NCBI GenBank assembly: GCA_900088475.1
Contig: FLMG01001299.1
Span: 1 to 38,707 of the forward strand
Reading direction: 5' to 3'
Origin: Hyphochytrium catenoides
Lineage: Eukaryota > Sar > Hyphochytriomycetes > Hyphochytriales > Hyphochytriaceae
Length of the DNA: 38,707 bases
Part shown: piece by piece, positions 1 through 9,800 of the stretch
Layout: the number at the start of each line of letters is the position of its first letter
Position numbering within the stretch: position 1 is the first letter of the stretch
The notes under the pieces: model-generated
The model's database searches: none
Told to the model about the DNA's origin: nothing
The model's input: the letters and a program-made list of their open reading frames with translations, nothing else
Translations under genes and position numbers: made by a program

Positions 1-1655
1 GGCCTCACCGAGGTTTATATTCGCAGACCCCACAGCCGCCACTTTTGCAGCAGCAGCAGCAGCAGGTATACTACAGTCAGTCTCAAGCACACACCGGACG
101 GGGCCAGGTGCAAGAGTACTCGGGCTCTCACTACCAGGAAAGCTCCCAGCCCCAGATGCCCCTCTACCAGACACAAAGCAGGCATATGCTAGGTGGGCAG
201 CCCCTGGATGGAGTGGTTGATGGCCCAGAGTATGGAGAGCAGGGGCCAGGTAAGAGGTGTGAGAGCTTGTAAGTGAAGATTAGCTTTACTGACTCAACGG
301 TTGATAGATGCCGCTCAAAGACTCAATGTTGGGAGTCGTCTTCAGCCGCGGATGCCTACCTCGCAGGAAGGAAACGGTGCCTTTGATAGACAGCGGTAAA
401 CTTCTCTCTCCTGCCGCGTTCTAGTCTTTGAAGAATAGTGTCTAAGCGATGCCACGCCGTATGCAGGCCGAGTTCTGGAAGAAGCACGGCGAATCCAACC
501 TCGGAGCGGCCTATCAGGTACCTCATACCATCGCCATTCTCTATTCTGACTGCCGCTAACAGTCCCGTGGTAGTGAACTGAAGTCCGCACGCCAGGAGGA
601 AAGCCAAAGAATCAAAACTGCCACAGCGCCGGATATAGACCGTGAGTGAGCAGTGCCCATCCGCCGTCAAGATGAGGCTCATTTCTGTTCATTCGGTTTT
701 ACAGCTTCTTTAGACAAAGCAATGAAGGACATGGCTCTCTTGGACAGAACGGTTCTACCTGAGACGTTTTCGGTTAAAGATCCTGCGGTACGACGGCCAT
801 GTGCCTTTGGCATTATACACCTGCACTGACCTCCGGTTATTTTGGATATACCAGGACGTGAAGATGTCTGCAGGTTTAAGCGATAGCGGAAGGCATCGCA
901 CGACAGCGACAGAGATGAACGGCACCCTGGAGCGAATAACTGCCGAACAGCCTCCTGTTATCGCAGCTGACACAGACGCTCAACGCTTTCCAGTACACTC
1001 CGCTTTAGATCAGGTGCAGCCTCAGTCTGTACACAATGACGGTCAGCCCCAAGAGTCTACCTTCGTGGGATCGCACTCCGAGGCTCCGCAGCCCGAACCT
1101 GTCAGTGACGAGGCCATCATAGCAGAGCTCCACCAGGAAAGCGCTACTTTTATGCTCGCAATGGAGAACAGATTACAGCAGCTTCGAATAGTCCGACCTC
1201 TCTGGTGCCAGGGAAACGTACGAGGTGCCCTCTCTGTGATAAAACAGCTTCCACCACCTTTGAGGCTCATGTTGGTGGTCGATTTTCTCCGTGGCGCTGA
1301 TTTGCGGTGCCAAAGCTTCAATCTTGACGGTTGTACTGAGCTTTTGCCGTTAGTGCTAGAGCTGATGACCAGCGAATTTGAGACCAACATCAAGCTGGCT
1401 GTGAACACTGCCACAGTGTTGCTTAACATGTTTGGACATGTTATCATGAATACTCGGCTCGCACGAGACATGGCCCCAGCCGGCCGTATACCGCTTAGCT
1501 TGGAGGACAGGCTGAAAAAATGTGACCCCTGCTACGAGGCCTTCGCTGCTATGCGACCAGCCGTTCAACGACTTAGTGATCCAAGCATGCCATTTCAAGG
1601 CCTGGCAGCGCAACTCCTCAAGCTGAAGCGTCTCTTAGATGAGTTCATAAAGTAG
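1..1655 (+). CDS. KATNB1: Katanin p80 subunit (regulatory), C-terminal part; 5' end outside window
   Basis: Katanin p80 targets and activates the p60 AAA ATPase that severs microtubules. Modelled exons are 1-249, 308-395, 447-517, 705-787 and 855-1655, with GT-AG junctions of matching phase; the stop is TAG at 1653-1655. The first exon is open to the window edge and is Gln-rich with a run of six CAG codons, as expected for the poorly conserved linker between the WD40 propeller (not in the window) and the C-terminus. The last ~180 residues (about 1110-1650) resemble the con80 domain: an LxxLRIVRPLWCQGNVRGAL stretch, then VVDFLRG, LLPLVLELM and a KCDPCYEAF motif, in the order seen in animal p80. 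That domain binds p60 and microtubules. Recognition rests on con80 alone; the exon joins between 250 and 854 are my inference and the 186-base intron at 518-704 could hide a further exon. Confidence 0.8.
48..65 (+). repeat. CAG trinucleotide run (six units) in the katanin p80 linker
   Basis: Six consecutive CAG codons give a short polyglutamine run inside a wider Gln/Ser/Tyr-rich segment of the p80 linker. It lies in frame with the coding exon, so it is a coding microsatellite and may vary in length between strains. Confidence 0.85.
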
Positions 1656-2745
1656 ATCGTGGTACGGATCTCACAGCTTATAGTTATATTTATGATACAA
1701 AGGCATTGCCATGACATGAGCTTCTTGGACCCTCAACCCATTTTCAATATAAACTCGGAGTGACGTCCGTTCTTGACCCCTTCACCCTTTCCAACTGCCA
1801 GTCATTGGCGGGGCTGTGACGAGATCTGAATGCCAATCTGGGGCACACAATCAGCAGTGTAAGTGCGGATAGAAGGACAACAAGCCGCATTGATTCGGTT
1901 GTTTGTGGAAGATGGACACGAGACTCTGTGGAGCTTGCATGCCAGCTTTAAGAGATACTACTACAAATTTGTCATTGCAGAGGATCCCTTCTTATCCTAA
2001 TGCTTGAGAGCCAAGTGGTACTTGCAGAGACGATCAATGCACCAGTGGAAGCGATGCTTGCTAAGTACTACTCTCGAAGCAAGACTTCTTGTCCTGAGGC
2101 GGCCGCTAAGCAGAAGGTTGGGCCGCCGTTAACAAGTCATGACTTGATGGTGAAGGGAGCCAATCTCCCCCTTGATGCTCATGGTCAAGAGCCCACATCA
2201 ACCTTTGCCCTGCCCGCTGTCAGCGCAAGAAGTATTCCCACCGAGCGACGTAAATGATGACGGCCCGAGCGCGCTGCTGCACGCCGCATGGGCAGCTGAG
2301 AGATGAATCACGCCAGCAGATGGCAGGGAGGCAGCGGCGGCGTTACGTCCTCCTCTCTTCGTCAATAGAAGGAAATCACCTCACTCCTCTTGATTGACAG
2401 ACATCGATTGACATGACAGTCCCTCAACTACTGGGGGTGCTTTGGAAGGTCCCTAACAAACAGCCCCAACTCGTTCCAGAGCTCCCCTTGGACGCTGATG
2501 TATGCTCTTTGCACCCTTGCACCCGTTGTCCTGAACAGGATCTTGGCGATAAGAATCAAGCTATGGGACGACTTGGTAGGGTTCTTCCTACACGTACTAT
2601 GGATGCTCCTCATTGTTTGCCATGATTGACAAGGTTCATCACTTTCTCTTCTTCTTCCCATCATTGTCAGCACAAGCCACGCCGGACAAGAGCCGTGATT
2701 TATATCTTCTAAAGCTTATTCCTTTGGTTAAAAAGTCTAGGGGAG
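1656..2745. other. Intergenic region between katanin p80 and urate oxidase
   Basis: No exon with family resemblance was found on either strand. A short open frame at 2000-2257 (+) has no recognisable content and no clear splice partner. The region should hold the katanin 3' UTR and the urate oxidase promoter and 5' UTR, but no specific element could be assigned. Confidence 0.5.
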
Positions 2746-4058
2746 ATGGAGAAAGTTCAGCTGGGTTATAACGCACATGGAAAGGGAAGGGTTCGAGTAG
2801 TGAAGGTGACTAGGCTACCGCAGCAGCATCTGCTCAAGCAGTTCACCGCATGGATTCTGGTTGAAGGACCTGTCGAAGATGCCTTCACTGCAGGCGATAA
2901 CTCGAAAGTGCTGCCGACGGTAAGTACGTAGCTGGAAGTGAACGACACGGCCTTCTTCCGCCCAGTGCTAACATCGCATCACAGGACACCATCAAGAACA
3001 CGACGTACGTGATTGCTAAGAAAACTGAGTTCGCAAGCATCGAGGAGTTTGGCATTGCTCTGGCTAAACATTTTGTGACAGCTCATCCGAATATTGTAAG
3101 TAGTGCAATCAGAACACTGATGCTCAGACTTCTGACTTCTCCGTTTCCTTCCATTTGCGTTGTATAGATTCATAAGGCTCAGGTCCACCTAGTTGAGGAT
3201 AATTGGACTCGTATTCCAGCCAAGGACTCCAAGGGCGTTGTCAGACCTCATTCCCATGCCTTTGTGGCTGATAACACCGAGAAGCGCTTCACGACGTCAG
3301 TGCATTAGGTCGATTGCTTCCCAACGTCCCCGACCTAACTATCTCCCTCGTTTTCTGTTGCAACAGCGTGAAAGCCACTAAATGTCACAGAGGGGGTGCA
3401 CAACCCAGCTTCACCATCTCGTCCGGTCTAATGAAGCTCAGGGTGATGAAGACGACCCAGAGTGGCTTTGTCAAGTTCTATAAGGACGCATACACCGTCC
3501 TTCCTGAGGTGGATGACAGGTAAGGAGCTGTGGCCACCCCTTGCCTGTGGTGTAAATCAGACTGTAAACTTCTCTGCCGACCTGCCATTGCTATGACTGC
3601 TTTTCAGGCTCTTTGGTACTGAGGTTAAGGCCGAATGGAACTATGTCGGAACTAAAGTAAACTTTAATGAAGCGTATGATACCATCAGAGCGGCACTCAT
3701 CGAGGCATTCGCGGGCCCAGCAGACACTGGAGTTTACAGGTGAGTTGAAGAAAGAGATAAGCACACAGCTAGTCCTCCAAAGAGGACCGTAGTATCAGTA
3801 ACTGATCCTGGATCCGCAACCTTTCCTCCCAGTCCTTCGGTGCAGTTTACCCTCCAAGAAATGGGAAAACTGGCCCTTGAACGCTGTCATAACGTTTCGA
3901 GCATTCTCTTGTCGATGCCTAACATTCACAACATGCCTTTCGACCTTGAGCGATTCGGACTCAAGAAGGACCATCCGCATGGGGAGATTTTCTACCCTAT
4001 TGATGAGCCTCATGGGACCATCGAGGCCAGGGTAGAGAAGCTTCACGCTAAACTCTAG
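2746..4058 (+). CDS. UOX: Urate oxidase (uricase), peroxisomal; complete, six exons
   Basis: Uricase oxidises urate to 5-hydroxyisourate in purine degradation, without cofactor. Exons are 2746-2919, 2985-3095, 3168-3295, 3367-3519, 3608-3739 and 3833-4058; all junctions are GT-AG and the frame closes at 307 residues, the usual family length. Family landmarks are present in order: [11 protein letters not shown] near residue 60 (the active-site Thr), NWTRI, HSHAF in the middle, [14 protein letters not shown] (binding-pocket Phe), VDDRLFGT (urate-binding Arg), [10 protein letters not shown] (urate-binding Gln) and [11 protein letters not shown] (the His beside the active site). The protein ends in Ala-Lys-Leu, an accepted PTS1 variant, so peroxisomal import is likely. 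The ATG at 2746 fits the family N-terminus (basic residues just after the start, then RVVKVTR). I see no damage. Confidence 0.96.
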
Positions 4059-5308
4059 AATCCCACTACTCTCAAATCCTTCTATCAAGGCTTGACGCCT
4101 TTAACTCATGAACGAAAGGCGGATTCTAACTCTGATGATATGCTACACTGAGTTGTTAGTCTGGCCATAATGCTTGTATTCAGCGTCTTGACTTTAATTT
4201 AAGGCGGAAGTTATGTCCCTAAAGTAAACAATGAACTCTGACTTGAATGATTCCCTACCAGTGGTGAGATGATGCCCAGCTTCTTTTGGTCATTCGTTGC
4301 TGACTTGACTCATTAAGCACGGCATGACGACCTAATCCCTGAGTCCTATTCAGCAAGATGTTTTGTGGCGACACACGACTCCAAGAATGACATACCCGGT
4401 GGGTGCGCCGTTATCCACCTGCTATGATAAGAGGACATGAAACCAATAGCTGGGGTAGCAGAACGAAGAGTTTCGTGGATAGGCCGATAGTGCCTGTAAT
4501 GACGAGCCATTTGACGTACAATGACATTGACAGCAACAAGTTAACCCGGGAATCCCTCATCAGCCTTCTGTTGATGATCGTTTGCTAGTACGTCGAAACT
4601 TGTAAGGGCAGGAACTAATGGGTCTAGGTCTCTAGAGGTATGACTGTTCATAGGAGCTTCGGCGACGTTTGGAGGGCCTTCCTTGGACCTTGAGTTCTCT
4701 CAGCGGGGGCATCTTTTGCCTGATTATCAGTCACCAACCCCATACAGTTGCAAACCGAACGGCTCAGGTTCTGATGTTAGTCACCAAATCTTCCAGCAGT
4801 AAGGTTGAAGCTCTCTGAAGCTCTTTGAATAGTTACAGGACGACGCTAGGAACCCTAATCCTACTCAGATGACATGGATGTCGCCGAAAGTAATAAACAC
4901 GGATAGGAGATAGAACCGGTTTCTTCGTTCTGCTTGTCCTCTACTAGCCAGGACACAAAAATAAAGTTGCCTTCCCGAATACCCCGCATTTAAGAAAGGC
5001 TTCGAAGGGCACGTTAGCGGCTCTTTACTGCGAATCGGCACTTGAAGGTCAATGCGAGATGAAGACTTCCAGATTCCAGACGCCTGGCCTTAGCCTTCGC
5101 GGCGGCCGCTCCTCTCGCTCGCTCGCGCTGCGAAGGGCTTGCTTATTACGTAGGTCTTGGCAAGTCCAGGAGCTATGGCGTCACTTAAGACGGGGCTGTC
5201 CTTCTCAGGAACCAGATGGGCTTCTCCTATGCCACAATCGCCGCTTTGGCCAAGTTGATGGCCTGCGCCTTGCCGCAGCTGATGACGTTGCAAGTGGGAT
5301 AAGGCACT
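4059..5308. other. Intergenic region between urate oxidase and the dynein heavy chain
   Basis: About 1.25 kb without a supportable gene. Open frames at 4403-4588 and 5059-5358 have no family resemblance. The stretch directly before 5309 is open on both strands over the start of the dynein gene, but none of these frames is convincing. It presumably holds the dynein promoter and 5' UTR. A short upstream ATG frame begins at 5174 in the same frame as the dynein start and ends at a stop about 50 bases before it. Confidence 0.5.
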
Positions 5309-6830
5309 ATGAGTTACGACACACTGCAAACCCGCCCCCACTCCCTGATCCAGCTTGAGTGGACAAAGAAACTTGCCAAAGGAGAAGGCGATGACGTTCC
5401 AGCTGCAAGATGGGGCCATACGTGTACCGCTGTTGGGTCGAATGTTGTCATATTTGGTGGTTGTGACAAGACGGAACCCCCGGGGCCCGTCAACGATACT
5501 TTCTTGCTTCGAACTGCTGGAGGTGAGTACAAGTGGTCGCGACTCAAAGTTCTTGGAGACATTCCGAAGCCGCGATGGCGGCATAGCGCCACTTTGATAG
5601 ACAACCAGAATATAGTCGTCTTCGGGGGCTTCCATAGCGAGACTCTGCGCTTCAACGATGTCTGGATATTCAATTGCGTCAGCCTTGCATGGAGACCAGC
5701 TGACGTCGAGCGCAGTCTCTTTACTCCGCGCGGTAACACTGTCACGGGGGTCCATAGACGCAACCTTATGACAGGACCCACTAGTCACGCCGGCCATAGT
5801 GGTACCCGCCCGTCGTCCTCCGCTACCCTTCCTCAGAAGCAATCGTTACTTGTGAGAGCGGAACCCGCCTCAAACAATGCAGAGATAGGAGCACCAGGTA
5901 ACGTTTATCCTCCGTCTCGACACTATGTCCTCAGCGCTTTTTGTGTTTTCGCTTTCCTTTTTCTCTGTACGTTGGGCCCAACATTTCTAAGTATTCACCG
6001 TTCTAGACCTTCCGGGGGAGGCTGTTGGGCCATCGCCACGAGGCTCTCATTCTGCCAACATTATCAATGGGGATTTGTACATATTTGGTGGCTATGGCGG
6101 TTCAGGCTTTTCCAGACGAGATTTTGATGATCTACACATTTTGCGCATTAAGTCACTGGAGGATATGTTCTGGGTAAAGCCCGCTACCAACGGTAAACCG
6201 CCGGAGAAGCGGTCGGGCCATCAGGTGATAAAACTGTTTGCTTACAATGCCCCTTCAGATATCGAGGACGAAAGTAACAGAAAAGCTGTCACTAGGGTTG
6301 TGCAACAGAGAGCAAGCTATTCGTTTATGGTGGATGGAGCTCGAGTGCCAGGTTCAACGATCTACACGTCTTCGACGTAGTCACGTTGACTTGGAGCTCG
6401 CTGGGTGCTCCTCTCCCTCCTTTAGGTCGCTGCATCTGGAACCATGCATCCTGTGTCATCCCTTCCATCCCAGATATGAAACTGATCTTCTTTGGGGGAA
6501 TGACATCGCGACTTCAGGAGACTTCTGCACAACAGCCCATGCAACCTTATGACTACTCGAACAAGGTCATCATGTACGATACAGGCACGAGGCAATGGTC
6601 TGAGCCGCCCGTAGTGGGCACCATCCCGTCACCTCGATCAGACTTGGAGATTGGCTACGATATACAAAAAGGCAACCTGTTGGTGTTCGGTGGGTGGTCG
6701 AACGCATGGTGAGTGAACGGTGCTGTCCATCACTCCTCCGGGGTAGACTGTAGGCTGATATGATCACAATGTTAGGCTGGACGATCTCTACGTTTTAGAC
6801 ATTGGCAGCATAGTGGGTCCAGCTTACAGC
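5309..6830 (+). other. Dynein N-terminal Kelch beta-propeller (six blades)
   Basis: Residues about 15-430 hold six Kelch-type repeats. The blade starts read ARWGHTCTAVG, PRWRHSATLID, PRGSHSANIING, EKRSGHQ, LGRCIWNHASCVI and SPRSDLEIGYD. The double-glycine turns are VIFGG, VVFGG, YIFGG, FVYGG, LIFFGG and LVFGG, usually followed by a ND(L/V)xxF or DDLYVLD strand. Blade 4 becomes continuous only after a 71-base intron (6225-6295) is removed. In Chlamydomonas outer-arm dynein a Kelch propeller of this kind sits in the tail and makes contacts between heavy chains or neighbouring arms. Confidence 0.88.
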
Positions 6831-9800
6831 GTTGTAGCTCTGTATCCTCCAACCGGGCCCGTGACAGGTGGCACAGAGATCTATATCGATGGCATTGACT
6901 TCCCAAACAAACCGGTGAGGCATAGCAATGTGTGAGAATATGCCCAGTGACCCGCCATACATTATGCATGTACAATGTCTATTTAAGAGCTCTCTCTGTT
7001 ACCGTTTGCTCGACTACTACCTGGCTCTCTCCTCTCTCTCTTTTAGGTTCAAGTACGCTTTTCCTCCAAAGTAGGGGCCATCGAAGTAGCCGGCAGCATT
7101 AGTGGCCGTAACATCGTTCAGGTCATCTCCCCGAACTTCATGAAATACGGCCACGGTCAGGTCCATGTGCGAGTCGCATTTCAGGGCGATTCGTACACAA
7201 CATCCTCTGTGCCCTTCACTTTCCAACCCGTTACCGATGCAGAAAAGTCATATGCCTTCGGCCCCGGACTTCTTAGTGGACAGGTGATCAACGTCCGTAG
7301 CATATTCTACATACAAACCCGGGACTCCTGGTTGGGAAATAGAGAGTCAGGGGGAGATCAGTGGGACATCACCATCAAGAGTGTTGAGGAATCGGAGGAA
7401 GAGCAGTTTGTGACTGCAAGTATCCAAGATCCCGGCAACGGGGTTTACACAGTCACCTATACTGCTCCTCTGGCGCTCACATACGAGATATCCGTCCTTT
7501 ATAAGGCAGGCCCAGGTTCTAGACCCAGCCATATTGCACTAAGCCCTTTCCGAGTGAGGTTTGAGGCGTCAGGCACGAAGGAGCTAAACAGCATAATCGG
7601 CAAATTGATGCAAGACGAACTCCGAAAAGACCTCGAGGAAGTGGAAAGCTTTGCCACTACAGCATTGGAGGGACTGCAAATGAAGAAGGATACGAAGAAT
7701 GGTGCCACGGAAGATGAGGAGGTGACTGAGCTTGTTAGGGTGAGCGTAGTAGTACTTATTTTCTGTGAGACTTCCCTAGATCTAAGTGGACTGCCAACTT
7801 GTCGCCGCTCTCCTTCCCGTCCTTAGGTTCTGTTACTTATTATTGGCATCGAAGAGCGGAAGGATGATTTCGAGCTTAGGCTATCTAGAGCACAGAGTAC
7901 TTTAAAAGAGATACAGCAGAAAGGGGACCGGCTGCCAACAGTCCAGAAGGTGCTGGGCGTTGCGGGAGATCACTGGCGGGCACTCTTGGCAAAGATCCCA
8001 GCTGCGCAGGCGACAGTCAATCCATTAATCAGAGTCCATCAGGGGCGGACCAAGGAGAAAATTAGGGCTTTTGAGGGACAGGTAGTTGAGTATAAGGTGA
8101 GTTGGAGGCTAATCTGGCACCACGAAACGAAGATGTTCCCCTACAAAGCTCAGGACAGTAGTTTACATAAGCCAGGCTTCAAGAGAAGAGAAGCTCATTA
8201 CCCCTGGTTATAGTGACGGAAACAGTTAGCTCTCGTTGCACGAATAGCGACAGAGAGATGTGATATAAGGAAGGGAATATTAGTATCGACAGCTGGAGAT
8301 ATCTAGGGTCTAGCCAGAGAACCGGCTTTGGCACTCTGAAGGAGTCTATCTTAATCTTCTTTATCTTCAGACTCGCTTTTTTTCCGAATCCTTCTGGCGG
8401 TTCAGTACGGAGACTGCGGAGACTCTAGACCAGTTGAGAGAAGAAAGTGAGAAGCTTGAAGCCTTAAAGGAAAATTTGACTGAGCAGAACCGCATCGCCT
8501 TCATCTTTGACTGTCCTTCAATGATGAAGACAGCAAACGAAGCAGTGGCGGAGGTAGAAAAGGCTCTCAAACGCTTGGAGAAGCTTTGGGAGCTTGCACA
8601 TCGTGTAGTAGCCTTCATGAAAACGTTAGAAGGCCAGACTTGGGGTGAGACGGATCCGCTTGCCGCAGCTCCAAAGGTGAAAGAGCTGGGCCAGGCGGTG
8701 GCTGCTTTGGGCCAAGAGCTGGCTTCTGCGGAGGTGCAAAACGGCTTAGTGGCTTTTGTCGCCAGCTTTGAAGCCCTTCTCCCACTGCTTTCTCTCCTAC
8801 GAGAGCCTTACATTCGCACTCGGCACTGGCAACAGCTGATGCGCAACATGGACGCTTTGTTTGATGTGCCTACAGAGCACCCGGAGGTACTGATGAGAGA
8901 AATACTGGCCTTAAAGTTGGTAGAGAATAGGGCAGTCGTTCTAGAGCTTTGTGCAAGGGCACAGAAGGAGAAAAAGCAAGAAGATTTTCTACAGGCCCTA
9001 AAGAGCAAGTGGGAAGGACTGTCCTTCCATCGCTATGTCCACTCGGAGTCTGGCAAGGAGCTACTGGTGCCCCCGCCTGATCTTCTTGAAGTACTCGAGA
9101 GTGATGAGCTCTCAACTACTGCGCTTCTTGCAGGCTCAAAGGGCCTAATGTACTCGGTAAGTCTGCGTAAGCACACAGAGAACCAGAGCCGGAAAAGACG
9201 TCACTGGGGTAGTTTTCCTTTCTTCGTTGATATCCTATTCTTGGCGTGGTAGGAGAGAGCACACTTATCGTGCAGCACCTTTCTACTCTGTCTCCCACCC
9301 TGCTAATTGGCAAAGAGGAATGACTCACGGGCTTCTCTCACCCTCGTATCTCTTATTATTGCTTCGATATGCCAACACAATGCCTAGGGCGAGTTGGAGC
9401 AATGGCAGCGATTTCTGCAGAAAGCTAAAGGAGTACTTCAGACAATGACAAGTGTGGTACACTCCTGGCTTTACCTCTTTCCTCTTTTCTCTGGCTCGAT
9501 ACAAGCTCAGGATGATTTGAGGGCCGACGCAGATCGATATCAGGAAGTAACCACATCCCTTTCGCTTCTCGAAGTGAAGTCAAATGATCCCTTGCCAAAA
9601 ATAAAAGCATTAGCCGCACAATCAGAGTTTCAAGCCGGCCTGGAACCGCTGTTGCTTGGCCTTCAGCATTGTAAGGCTGCCGTCAGCTCGTTCTTAGACC
9701 AGCAACGAGTAAGTGTCCCAGTGCTCTTCTTTGTTTCCGACGCGCAAATGATGAGAATCTTCTCCGACCCCATGGCCATTAAGATGGACATCAGAAAGGT

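Noticed and set aside
5090-5842. 250-codon open frame on the - strand over the dynein start
   Set aside because: It overlaps Kelch-coding exons in antisense and has no recognisable domain, so it is a shadow frame.
6225-6380. Apparent frameshift in Kelch blade 4 of the dynein
   Set aside because: Removing a 71-base GT-AG intron (6225-6295) joins the two frames in phase and restores a normal blade, so no frameshift is needed.
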